In this document: one piece after another, positions 23,421 through 33,856 of the stretch
Layout: each line of letters starts with the position of its first letter
Position numbering within the stretch: the stretch's first letter is position 1
Source: Phoma sp. XZ068
Taxonomy: Eukaryota > Ascomycota > Dothideomycetes > Pleosporales > Didymellaceae
DNA length: 64,000 bases
Assembly: GCA_004835665.1 (NCBI GenBank)
Contig: RBKR01000022.1
Span: 496,001 to 560,000, forward strand
Direction of reading: 5' to 3'
Translations under genes and position numbers: made by a program
The notes under the pieces: model-generated
The model's input: only the letters and a program-made list of their open reading frames with translations
Told to the model about the DNA's origin: nothing
Databases searched by the model: none

Positions 23421-24212
23421 GTTGAGATCGAAGGAGAGTTGTGAGATTCCCTAACAACTTCATTGTGGAGGTGTTCAGCCTTTTGTTAGCTGTGGAGGTG
23501 GAGGATCGGCTGCAAGCATGCGAGCGGCTTTCATCGAAAACCCATCGAAATCACGGTGTTAGATCCACTTCGAGCACAACCGCGGCACAAGAATAGGAAG
23601 GTCTGGGACCCGGTTGCTGGTTGTTTCATTGACTAAGCGACAAGCTGGCTGAGTATTGTTATGTACAGGGGTTCTTTTGAAGAGCCAGTGGCCAAAAAGT
23701 AGCCCTGATCAGAAAGTACTCCGACCAACTTGCCTTACTCGTGTGTATTGGGGCGCACCGGACGTCATGCACCCCTATCGACTAGTTTTTTTAAACGGAT
23801 CAGCATGACTCGTGGCTCGTGCTTTTTATGCGGAAAACTAGAGGGAAAGTGTCAACTAAGCATCATCAAGTACAAACACCCCGGAGACTTCAAAATGCGC
23901 TCAAGTGTAGTACAAATGATGTTCGGTAGCGCATCACGAGTCTAGGCCATGGTGTTGCAGGAAAACTTATCCCCAGGACTCTCGGCCCGTCCACCGATTG
24001 CCGACCCCGCGCTCGTCGGTGCTCTTCCCCCCGCCTTTGCATTCATCCCACGCGTCCAAGTCGGGATTCTCGCCGATGGACGAACGTCATAAGCGCGCAG
24101 CTGAGGCTCAAATACCGTTGTCGTATTCACTACCTACTCTTGCACAACTCACACAGTCAAACACGTTTACACACAACACGCACTACCGCACAATACAAGT
24201 ACGCGAGTCATT
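23421..24212. other. Divergent promoter region
   Basis: These 792 bp lie between the head-to-head esterase and epimerase genes. The plus-strand leader just before 24213 is A/C-rich, typical of a fungal 5' leader. No gene was recognised. Confidence 0.6.
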
Positions 24213-25169
24213 ATGAGAGTTGTCATTACTGGTGCCGGTGGCTTTGTCGGCCAGATCCTTGCTAAGAAGCTCATCGAGACCGACCCCTCTACATCACTAG
24301 TCCTTGCAGACGTTAAGGAGCCACCAAACCCGACGGAGTCGAAGGATGTGAAGACTATTGCGGCAGACCTTACGGACCCCGCGGCGGTTGATGTACTCTT
24401 TGAGAAGGCGCCAGATGCGGTGTACATTCTGCATGGCATCATGTCGAGTGGGTCGGAAGCAAACCTTGGTCTTGGACTCAAGGTCAACTTCGACAGCGTG
24501 AGGCACCTGATCGATACTGCTCGAGTCAAGCAACCTGGGGTCAAGATTGTATTCACCAGTTCGTGTGCGGTCTTTGGTCGTGCCGCGGTCAAGAATGTCG
24601 CTACTGAGACAGACATTGTCCCCATGCCCGAGAGCAGTTATGGAACGCAGAAGCTCATGATCGAGTTCCTGGTCAATGACTACTCTCGCCGAGGCCTCAT
24701 AGATGGACGTGTAGTCCGTCTGCCAACTGTGTTTGTACGAGCTGGAGCCCCTACTGCGGCAGCATCGTCCTTCGTTTCTGGAATTGTCCGCGAGCCTGTC
24801 AACGGCGAGGACTCTGTGCTCCCTGTCGACCCTACCATTGGTATTTGGTTGACTTCCCCACGTGCTTTGGCCACCAACCTGGTACACGCTATCAAGGTTC
24901 CGGCTGAGAAGTTTGGCCACTTCAGACAAGTGCTGCTACCCGGCTACACAGCAACAAGCGGGGAGATCCTGGATGCACTAGAGAAGATTGCCGGCAAGGA
25001 GGTCCGATCAAGAGTGAAAGAGCAGAGAGATGAGGGTATTCAAAAGATTGTATTGAGCTGGCCCGCGAAGTACGACACAGCAAGAGCGAAGGAGCTGGGA
25101 TTCTCGGAAGATGTAGGGCTGGAGCAAACCATTAAAGACTTTATTGAAGGCGAAAAGCAGAAGAAGTAG
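24213..25169 (+). CDS. NAD(P)-dependent sugar epimerase/dehydratase family protein, DenD-like
   Basis: A single exon encodes 318 residues. The Rossmann fingerprint is TGAGGFVG (residues 6-13). The extended-SDR catalytic triad is visible: Ser in FTSSCAVFG, and Tyr and Lys in SSYGTQK (YxxxK). The sequence after the active site, RLPTVFVRAGAPTAAASSF, resembles D-erythronate dehydrogenase and other denD-type proteins, and the length fits that family. The likely reaction is oxidation of a four-carbon sugar acid or reduction of a related substrate in the cytosol. Neighbouring genes do not confirm this. The start ATG at 24213 directly begins the first beta strand (MRVVITGAGG), so no targeting signal is present. 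Confidence 0.88.
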   Translation: MRVVITGAGGFVGQILAKKLIETDPSTSLVLADVKEPPNPTESKDVKTIAADLTDPAAVDVLFEKAPDAVYILHGIMSSGSEANLGLGLKVNFDSVRHLIDTARVKQPGVKIVFTSSCAVFGRAAVKNVATETDIVPMPESSYGTQKLMIEFLVNDYSRRGLIDGRVVRLPTVFVRAGAPTAAASSFVSGIVREPVNGEDSVLPVDPTIGIWLTSPRALATNLVHAIKVPAEKFGHFRQVLLPGYTATSGEILDALEKIAGKEVRSRVKEQRDEGIQKIVLSWPAKYDTARAKELGFSEDVGLEQTIKDFIEGEKQKK

Positions 25170-25918
25170 AAAAATTAAGTACATGTCAGTCCCAACGCGG
25201 ACAAGATATTTGATTTTGTCCATGCGTCTTGAGTGAGAGTCAACTCTGGTGACGAAGTTGTCTGCATAGACCAAACTACAATGCTTGTCGAGGTTGTTTG
25301 CCGAATGAGCCTGGCGTCTGGCTCACACGAAGCCTTGTCGATAACGATGGCGCTATTGAGACACTGCGGCTTTGTTTACTGCCGTTGCCTAAATCATCAC
25401 TAAAATTGGCCTCAGGTCGGGTTGCCAGGTGGGAGCGAGTCATTCAGCCCAGCGTCGAGTGAGGTAGCGAAATCCAGCGATGAGTCATTCTGAAGGCTTG
25501 TACCTGGGTAGTACGCAAATTTGGTGAAGCACTCTGCAATCTCCGGTCAGTCTGGAGAACAGCAGCGTCTAGGCAGCACCAACGTTTGAAGGCGCGCTGC
25601 CGTTGGGTTTGAGACAAGTCATCTCACGGCAGACCAGGAGAGCATGTCATATTATTTACACCAGCCTGAGTACCAGGCACTAGGCATATACCAGTGACTT
25701 GGTTTTTTGGCGGTGGTGCCTGTATTTGGGGGATTTCGATACTGCTTCAGAAGGTGTTCTTCAGCTCAATAATGTAAGGGGCTACATAATCACACTAGCT
25801 GCATTCACCGCAGCCACATAAAACAAGTCCAAAGTAAAGGTCATGACGGGATTATATTGTGTTCTTCAAATCGAAATACTCAACAATCGTATCCAAACAT
25901 GTATCGTCACATGGCGAG
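25170..25918. other. Intergenic, convergent 3' regions
   Basis: These 749 bp lie between the ends of the epimerase and LSH-like ATPase genes. No gene was recognised. Confidence 0.55.
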
Positions 25919-28671
25919 TCAAGCCCTCAAGCCCTCCATCAGAGCACCCTCTTCCCTCTTGCCCACAGCCTGGAACACTTGCCCTTCTCCACCGACGTCC
26001 AATCCCTTCTCTGCCCTCTCATATGCCTCATCACTTCGATCGAGCAAAATCGCCAACTCATCGTCACTAAACAGCTTCCCTTCACCCTGTCCTTCAATAT
26101 CGAACTTCTCGCCATCACTTCTCCTGAGTAATTTCTGTAGTTCCTCAACTTCCTGCTCTTTCTCCACTCCTTTGCCTGCATTGTTCCGCACACCACCTTT
26201 GCGAATGACAAGTTTCTCAAGTCGACGCTTCGCTTCCGCCGATTCGAGGAGTTTCTGCTCCACCGTGTTGCGCGTGGCAAAGCGGTACACAATGACATTC
26301 CTCGTCTGCCCAATGCGATGTGCGCGGTCCATAGCCTGGAGATCTTGTTGGGGATTCCAGTCCGAGTCGAACAAGATAACTGTATCCGCAGCTGCAAGGT
26401 TGATACCTTGGCCACCTGCGCGAGTCGAGAGGATGAATATATTGGTTTCGTTTTTCGCCTTCGACTTGTTGAAGGCGAGGATCTGGGCTTGTCGATCGGA
26501 TTGCGCGACAGAACCGTCGATTCGAGAGTGTGGCCAGGAACGCAGAGTAAGATATTGGCCGATGAGATCGAGTGTTGTGGTGAATTGGCTGAAGATGAGG
26601 ACTTTGTGGCCGTCGTTGATTAGGGGAGGTAGGAGAGAGTCGAGAAGTAGCATCTTGCCTGAGGTGGAGACGATGGTTTCATCGGGCTCTGTGTCTGACG
26701 CAAAGGTCTCGCCGCCTTCCACTTCAGCTTTGAGGAATGGATTGAAGAAGTTGTAGGGCGAGTTGCAGCAGAGGCGAAGCTGCATGATGGGATTGCCGAG
26801 CTTCTTCTGCAGGAGTTGGCGCTTCGCGATTTCAAACGTTGCTGCTCTGATGCGCTCCTCTTCGCCATCTGAATCGAGTTCTTCCTCCTGAACAGGCGTA
26901 CTTTCCTCCTTATCAATGCCTGCAAAATATTCGTCGTCGCTGACCTCTTCATAGTTCCTCCTAGCTCTTCCACGACCGCGTGTAGAAGCTATCGAGGCAG
27001 GTGTACCTGCACGAGACGACTTAGCGCTCTTGTTTGGTGTGTTTGCACTGCTGACAGCTTTGCGCTTGAGGCTGTTGTTATTGCTGCGAATGCTGAGAGG
27101 TGTCCCAGCCCTGCTGGAAAGTCCAACGCTTAGCCTCTCGACCGCTTTGTCCTCGAGGTATGACCGGCTTGTACCGTCTAGAATTGCCTGGTATAGCTCG
27201 CGTTGCATCGGTGTCAAAGGAGCGTAGAGTACGTACTCGCGCTTCTTAGGCATCAAAGACTCTACGTCGGTCTTGACGCGTCGCAGCAGGAATGGTTTGA
27301 GCACCGCATGCAGTGACTTGACCAGGTATTGTTGTCGTTCCTCGGATAGAAGTTGCTCGAAATTGGATTTGTCTTTCAGGCCCGAGAAATCGAACCAGCT
27401 CTCAAACGTTGATAGCTTGTCAAATACTGTTGGCAGCAAGAAGTGTAGTAAGGACCATAGCTCGACGAGATTGTTTTGCAACGGTGTACCTGTAATCAGA
27501 AGACGATTGGCCGACTGAAACTGTTGCAGTTCACGAATGAGTCGGCAGTCCAGGTTCTTGATGCGGTGTCCTTCATCGATGATGATAAATTGCCATCCGA
27601 AATGTGTGAGGAATTTCCGATCGTTCATGCAGATCTCGTAGCTGGTGACAACGACAGGGAAGTCTTTCGTGCCTGGGTTCTTAAGGCGCGTCTTACGTAG
27701 CCGCTCACGCTCCTTCTTGTCTCCATGGTATAGCATCACGGGTATGCTTGGTGTCCATTTCTCGAATTCAGCCACCCAGTTACTTGTTGTACTAAGCGGT
27801 GCGGCTATCAAGAAGGGGCCATATGAGTTATTCTCCCACAGATGTGCCAGCATGGAGATGGTTTGTATCGTCTTGCCGAGACCCATCTCGTCTGCAAGGA
27901 TGCCGTTGATGCCATTCTGGTACAGTGACAGCATCCACTCGAGGCCTTCCAGTTGATATGACCGCATTGTGCCTCCTGTGACAAGCTTCGGTTGCCGGGC
28001 AGATTTGAGGTTTTGTATGCCAATGTCCCCCGTCTTGACGTTGTCCTTCTCTTTATCGTCATCTGCCTGCTCTTCCTCGACCTTCTTCTCAAGAACTTCT
28101 TTCTTGAAGTAATCCGTTATGTTCGAGGTCTCCTTCTTTGGCCGTCCTCGCCCCTTCTTCTTTGTCACGCGGGCTACCTCCGGTTCTGGTTTCGATGCGC
28201 CGTTCGCTGCCGAATTCCGTGTTGCGCGTCGTTGCGACTCTGCCGCGGCCATTTCAGCGTTCTTTTCGCGTTTAGAGGCTTGACCGTCGGTCTTTTCGTC
28301 CTGTGCTTTCTCCTCGTCTTCCTGTCGTTGCATTTGCTGCAGCATGACTGTTGCATAGAGCTATGAAAGACTCAAATCAGCCATAGAGCACCCAAATGCG
28401 GGGTTTGGAGACTGACCTTGCTCTTGTTCATCAGGAACTCAAGTTGCTGGAACTTCTTGTCCAGGACCGCTTTTCCGCTCTTGATATCCTCTTGCCTCTC
28501 CTTCTCCAACTGCGCGTCGCGTTTCGCGTCTTGCTTCTCGCGCTGTGCTTTCATACGCGTCTCCTCGTCCTGCATCTTTCTCGACACATTGTCGTCGTCC
28601 ATGTTCGCGGGCGGAGGCGAGGAATCGGGTGTGGGATCAGATTTGGGGCTTGCATTCGAAGAAGCGATCAT
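25919..28671 (-). CDS. SNF2-family chromatin remodelling ATPase, LSH/HELLS/Irc5 type
   Basis: Exons 28417-28671 and 25919-28360 are joined over a 56-bp intron (GTCAGT to ATAG); the product is 898 residues. The N-terminus is charged and coiled-coil-like, with a basic GRGRPKK stretch. The SNF2 core begins with TMRSYQLEGLEWML. Motif I is DEMGLGKT (about 243) and motif II DEGH (about 351). A long acidic/basic insertion (about 430-560) separates the lobes. Lobe 2 has LIFSQFTTTLDLI and the AHRIGQ motif VI. The order and the DEGH box match mammalian HELLS, plant DDM1, yeast Irc5 and Neurospora MUS-30. These slide nucleosomes and support DNA methylation, genome stability or cohesin loading. A nuclear role in genome maintenance is expected. 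It is divergent from the Shb17-like gene. Confidence 0.93.
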
Positions 28672-29332
28672 ATTGCAGGAAATGAGTTCTCAGGTGCCTC
28701 AATTGTCAGGCAAGACGTATAAGAGGTCAATACCAACAGCAAAGAAGAGCGCTGGGGCCAGGGGACATGCGAGTGGCGATGGTGTTCAGGCGCGTGAGAG
28801 AGACGCGCTAGGTGAAATCGAGTGCGTCATTCGCGACGCGCGATCACGCCTAAAGTTTAATTGCTTGCACGCAGCCCTCGAACTTCATCGACATTAACCT
28901 CAACCAACACCAAATGCTTGTAGATGCATGTATTGTTCTCGTTATCGATCTCGGCACAATCAGTGGCCATTACGATCGTATGCGCAGCCTTGAATTTGAG
29001 CGTAACACGGATGTCATACGTCGCACACACTTGCCCCTTACTTTCACACCCTAATTATTATAACCAAATCTAGCACAGGCCTCCACCTCGAGAAATAAGA
29101 TCACAGTGCCCTGCCCTACACCAATGTTAAAAGTTTACTGTGAGGCAGTGGAAGCATTGCTGTTTACCTGCTAGCCCATAGATGCTAGGCGTGTTTAATC
29201 AGACCCACTTCAATCTCGGCCAAAGCGATGTGTGCATATTATCGATAAGATCAGGCGAGGGGTAGTTCAACGATTTCTAGAAAAGGAGGACATGACATTT
29301 TAAGGACTGCATTCTCAACTAACTGTACAATA
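28672..29332. other. Divergent promoter region
   Basis: These 661 bp lie between the head-to-head LSH-like ATPase and Shb17-like genes. GACGCG-like motifs at 28800-28850, close to the ATPase start, resemble MCB/SWI6-type elements only loosely. Confidence 0.5.
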
Positions 29333-30255
29333 ATGTCTGATCTTGATGCTACAACACCGCGCGTATTCCTAGTTCGTCATGGTAAGATCATGCGGACCTA
29401 ACAGTACCAGCCATTGATTTTCCCTAGGAGAAACTGAGTGGACCAAGAATGGACGTTATACAGGAAAAACGGATCTTGAGCTGACTTCCCATGGCTTCGA
29501 ACAAGTCACAGCGACAGCAACTATACTAGTCGGTCCTGGCAAGCTGATTGATCCGACCAGTGTTCATCACATATGGGTCAGTCCACGGAAAAGAGCCCAG
29601 CAAACCTTCCAGTGCCTTTTTGGTGGCAAAGAATTGGACTCCAGAATTTCTGTGGATAGTAACAAAGTTACTGTTACAGAAGATATTGCTGAATGGGATT
29701 ATGGCAATTACGAAGGTCTGCTGACGGATGAAATACGACAAAAACGAAAGGAGAGGAACCTTGATAACGAACGGCCATGGAACATCTTGATAGATGGGTG
29801 TGAAGGTGGAGAGTACGTTCTGCACACTCAAAGTGCCTAGTAGAAGATCCTAGAGGGCGGCTAAATTGTTTTCAGATCAGCTCAGGAAATCACCGAAAGG
29901 CTAGACAGATTGGTCTTGAAGATCCGCAGCCTCCACAGTCAATACATGAATGGAGAGAAGCCTGTTGATGTTGTACTTGTACGTCTCTGCCTTCCTAGGT
30001 AGTACGTGCTACTGTACTAACATACTGCTAGGTTGCGCATGGACATATCCTTCGTTGTTTCATGATGAGATGGTTGAACCTCCCTCTTGATGCAACATTC
30101 CCGGTCATGTATTCTCCAGGTGCGATTGGCATTCTCAGGTGAATACGTCAATATTTCTATTGAAAGCAGTCTGCTGACCGTCCATTAGCTACATACATCA
30201 CAACGTGGATGAGCCTGGATTCTACTTCGGCATGGCGCTACCGTCACAGAAATGA
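29333..30255 (+). CDS. shb17: Histidine-phosphatase family sugar bisphosphatase, Shb17-like
   Basis: Five exons: 29333-29381, 29428-29812, 29876-29978, 30032-30138 and 30189-30255. The introns are 46-63 bp with GTAAGA, GTACGT, GTACGT and GTGAAT donors and TAG or CAG acceptors. Together they give 236 residues that read smoothly across every junction. The catalytic RHGETEW motif (His at residue 16) is itself split by intron 1. The second catalytic His is in VAHGHILRCF (about 182), at the start of exon 4. Phosphoglycerate-mutase-like enzymes of this size with LVRHGETEWTKNGRYTG match yeast sedoheptulose-1,7-bisphosphatase. That enzyme feeds the non-oxidative pentose phosphate pathway in the cytosol. 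The enzyme class is secure; the exact substrate rests on family resemblance. Confidence 0.88.
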
Positions 30256-30741
30256 AGGCTGTGTTTGGCTCAGATTCGGCAGCAACGTTACATACCACCC
30301 ACATATCTACTTTCTGGTATCTGCTGATCCAACAATGTTCCCCGCCCAACACCTTTTGAGATACTCCCATCTCGTATATCATGCCAAGCACGGGTAATAG
30401 TTGATGCTGATATGATTTCCCTGGTTTCGCGATCAACTGGGCTGCGGCATCATTCTCGGACCCACTGCACCATGTAATAACGTGGATCCTTTCCGATAAA
30501 TTCAGCACCGACGAGTTCATTCGTCAGCTAGGCAGCAACCCAAGCGGCCACTAAAATCAGGGTCCCGCCCCACCTACCAGCACCCACAACTCTCTTTTGA
30601 CTTAACCTCAAACATTAACTTCACGTTGCTTCTCACTTATATTGATATTACGAGAGTTCAGGTCCAGAAAATCGTCTCATATTGTTCGCACTTGAACTCT
30701 CCATTTATCGTCTGATCGTTGGTACATTAGCAGAACTAGCG
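30256..30741. other. Intergenic between tandem genes
   Basis: These 486 bp hold the 3' region of the Shb17-like gene and the promoter of the DUF7730-like gene. Nothing else was recognised. Confidence 0.5.
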
Positions 30742-31644
30742 ATGGCACTCAGCCTTGCGGCCCCGCCTACAAACCTTCAAGTACAGAGTCCTCTCTTCGG
30801 AGTTCTGCCTGGCGAAATCCGAAATGAAATATTTACTCTCGCCCTTATGCAGTACGAAGATGACGCAGCAATGTATCCAGAGGATTCGTACTGGTACAGA
30901 CCGGGCTTCTCCGCACCGCGAAAGAGTAATAGCGTGCTCCTGCGAACATGTAAGATGGCGTACGCAGAGGGCCAGAAAGTGTTCCTGAGAGAGCTAGAAT
31001 GGGCATTCTGGTTTAGTATGCGCGCCCCTATGAATCATTTAGGAGTAGAAAGCGTGGGCAGCTGACGTAGCCTAGATCGTGGTCCTGAAGGGCGCTCTGG
31101 CAACGACGCATGCATAACGTTTTGTCGGAATCTTGGCCCGCAAGCTGTCCAGTCGCTCCAGAAATATCGCTTCTTCACACAGATGTTTTGGCTTGAGGGT
31201 GGCAACAACTTCTCTACGCTGTTTTCTATACCGCAGTTTCGCCCAACGCAACTCACCATTACAATTCGCTATTCAGATTGGTGGTGGTGGGAGCAGGACG
31301 CCCCGCTGTCTATGGATGAAAGATGGCTACGCACATTCAAGGGGAGTCCAGGACTGCGCAAATTGAAGGTCGAGTACGAAACTCTGAGTCGGAAGAAGGC
31401 CGAGATGATGCGCATTGTTGAGAGGAACAAGAAGTGGAAGCTGCCCGTGAAATGTGAAGGGGGTGATGCGAATAGCTACGAGGGATATCTGACTGCCGAT
31501 GGCACTGACCTGAAAGTGTGGAAGTGGGTTGGAACCAGCAAACTTGGAGGACGCACATGGAGTCACCATACAACAAGTGGATCGGTCGAGTATGTTGTCG
31601 TAACTGATACTTGGAGGTTTGTGAAAGGTGAGATAACCCAGTGA
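30742..31644 (+). CDS. DUF7730-like fungal protein of unknown function
   Basis: Exons 30742-31015 and 31076-31644 are separated by a 60-bp intron (donor GTATGC, branch GCTGAC, acceptor CTAG). The intron is a multiple of three and holds an in-frame TGA, so the gene looks like two broken frames unless spliced. The spliced 280-residue protein reads smoothly through WAFWFNRGPEGRSGND. The N-terminal FGVLPGEIRNEIFTLAL is the F-box-like LPxEIRxxI motif of a family greatly expanded in Dothideomycetes. The central IRYSDWWWWEQDAPL and C-terminal TSKLGG...VVTDTWRF stretches look characteristic of the family as I remember it. An in-frame ATG at 30682 would add 20 residues; the ATG at 30742 (MALSLAAPP) is preferred. 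The role is unknown; substrate-adaptor function is a guess from the F-box-like start. Confidence 0.8.
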
Positions 31645-32002
31645 GACTGTTTGTGGAATGACTTCTTGTCTGCGTAAAGAACTATGGTATCAAAATTCCA
31701 GCACCGTGCGCTATGCTTGATGCCTGACCGCTAAAAGATGATGCAAACAAACTACAGGAAGAAAATACAGCCCGAATAAGCGCATACAGGACATAATCGT
31801 ACATGTGCTCACTTGGTAGGAACACATCTCATTACGAAAGCCTCGACACCCTGTGCGTACCTGCTCAACCGTAACAGAATGCCAGAGAGAGCTTTGTATT
31901 TCGCTCGCCAACCAGGCTGCCCCGAAAAATAAACCAAGGCAATCAGAAGTTCTGCCTTTTTTACGTGGTGCGCATGATAACTGCCAGTGTGCGAAGCCGG
32001 TC
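31645..32002. other. Intergenic, convergent 3' regions
   Basis: These 358 bp separate the ends of the DUF7730-like and glycosyltransferase genes. No gene was recognised. Confidence 0.5.
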
Positions 32003-33312
32003 TTATGGCAGAACCCATTCGTATTTCGGAGGCGCGACAGAAGCAGACATCTCTGAGCGAGGTAGTTGACGTTTGTCGTAGTGGCGACCACAGATTTTCT
32101 GTTCACAAATTAGTCTCCTCTACATTCATAAGTCAATACCCGGTCCCTTACCTGGCGACGGTCAGAAAAATCTTTGTACAGGCCTAGCCAGATTTCGCGA
32201 TCTCTGCAATCCGGTTCCCCTCCATCCTTGCTCTCCTTGCACTTGGGCTGGTGGTCATTCACCACCGAGTCTGGAGCTTTGAGCCAGGGTTTGGGTACTG
32301 GCCAATCTGAGAAATGGACGAATTTGGCCTCCTCTAACGTTTTAGCTCCGTCCCATGCTTCATCTGATCCTAGGTATTTCTCGTGCTTCTCTGATCGGAA
32401 TTCTGCACTGAGGAGATTGTATCGCCTGTGCGGTATCACTAAACAAGAGTCTTTGTACATGGTGTTCAATATGTCCATATCAAAACCGGAGTCTTCGCGG
32501 TTCATGAACTGTTGGACGCGGTGCCATTCCACAGCAGAGGGTTCAATGAGGACCAGTTGGCTAGACAAAAATGGTTGATCTAGCCAGTAGGCTCGTGGCA
32601 TTGCAACTGGTGACGAAGGTAGCAGGAAGAGCTCGTCCATGTTCTGCTCATGACAGTTGTTTAGTACACGCAAGAGCAGTTAAAGATTTGGGTAGGCGCT
32701 TACCTTTCGGACGATTGCATCAGAATCGAGGGACATTACCCGTTTGTACTGAGTTTGATTGAAGGCTAATAGTTTGGTGTAGCTGTCCTTCCAAGTTGCA
32801 TCGCCTTTCGAGTATGACTGCACCTGAATTGGTACAAGCTTGGCTTTATAGAGGTCACGGGCTTGTGCAAGTAACTTGCTCTCTGTCGAGGCGTCGGCTG
32901 CGTTGCCTTCAGCGACATGCCAACCTTCTGGGTACATCATAATGCGATCGGCCTTTGCCTCCGAGCGATACAGGGCCTCGAGTATCATGAGAGAGTTACA
33001 GAGGTAGTTTCCGTTAGTAACGTATTGCACATAGGCAAAGTCGCTCCACTGCACTCCATCGTCGCCTACTGTGGCTGGTGATGAGGCGGCAGCGGGTGGC
33101 GGTGGGACAAGTCCAGGTGAACCCAGATCGACGAAATGCGACAGAGAGATGACAACGAGCAGTAGTGCGCCTACAATGAAAGCGGTGCGAACGCGTCGAA
33201 GCGCAAACCACTCTGAGAAGCGCACTGGTGGAGGCGTGTCGGCGGTGTCCGCAGCATCGTCGGAAGAGCGTAAAAGTTTGTACCTTTGAAGAGGAATCCA
33301 CTGTTCAAACAT
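32003..33312 (-). CDS. Golgi type II glycosyltransferase, GT8-like (Gnt1-type)
   Basis: Three exons: 32704-33312, 32152-32643 and 32003-32098, with introns of 60 and 53 bp. The last exon is short; it starts KICGRHYDKRQ and replaces a read-through tail of exon 2. The product is 398 residues. It is a type II membrane protein: a basic cytosolic head, one membrane anchor (about 44-63), a Pro/Ala-rich stem and a luminal catalytic domain. The domain starts at about 88 with FAYVQYVTNGNYLCNS. The metal-binding DxD is DSD in MSLDSDAIV (about 196-198), just before intron 1. HFSDWPVPKPW near the C-terminus is the GT8/glycogenin-like sugar-nucleotide site. It resembles yeast Gnt1 N-acetylglucosaminyltransferase and fungal relatives. 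The donor sugar is not certain. Confidence 0.87.
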
Positions 33313-33856
33313 GGCTCGCCACGTGCTGTCGAGAGGCTGTTATGCTCCAGTCCCGAGAAAATGAAAGAGAGGTCTTATATTTCACAAGCCCTTTCAAAGA
33401 ACAGCTCGAAGGTTAGGGAAGAACGAGCATAGAGCGTAGAGTGGAGGTAAACAGTGTCCGTTAGCAAAAAAAGAGCTACGTTGGCTTTGAGAAACTCCAG
33501 CCCCACTGCGCCAAGTAAAGGTACGACCCCCTGTCATCCGTGTTTGCTAATTACACCGGAGGCTGTGCCACGCTAGTGAATGTTGGTGCGACCTTGGCTC
33601 GCCTCGTAATTGGCGTCATCCTAGCGGCATGCGTTACAAACTCAGGTCTTTGGCAGCGCTGTGAACCGATGTGCAAAGATGCTGTTGGGGCAGGAAGGCC
33701 TGATAGAGGTATGCGACGGCTGGATTGTACTGCGTTGGTACGGTTCAGCTTTATCTCATAGTACAATATTCTTGTTGCCCCCTTGCACCTCTTTTCCCAG
33801 GTTCTCACCAACTCTGCGATCCGGGCCACCTTTTGTCTTATTGCGTTTCGCTCTTC
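33313..33856. other. Divergent promoter region
   Basis: These 544 bp lie between the head-to-head glycosyltransferase and aspartic-protease-like genes. No gene was recognised. The open frame entering from 33725 is read-through upstream of the true ATG. Confidence 0.5.

Noticed and set aside
31063..31065. TGA apparently splitting the DUF7730-like gene into two frames
   Set aside because: It lies inside a well-formed 60-bp intron (GTATGC, GCTGAC, CTAG). Splicing restores a conserved-looking protein, so this is not a pseudogene.
33725..33856. 44-codon N-terminal extension of the aspartic-protease-like protein
   Set aside because: It opens with TTG and would bury the signal peptide. The ATG at 33857 places the hydrophobic segment at the N-terminus.
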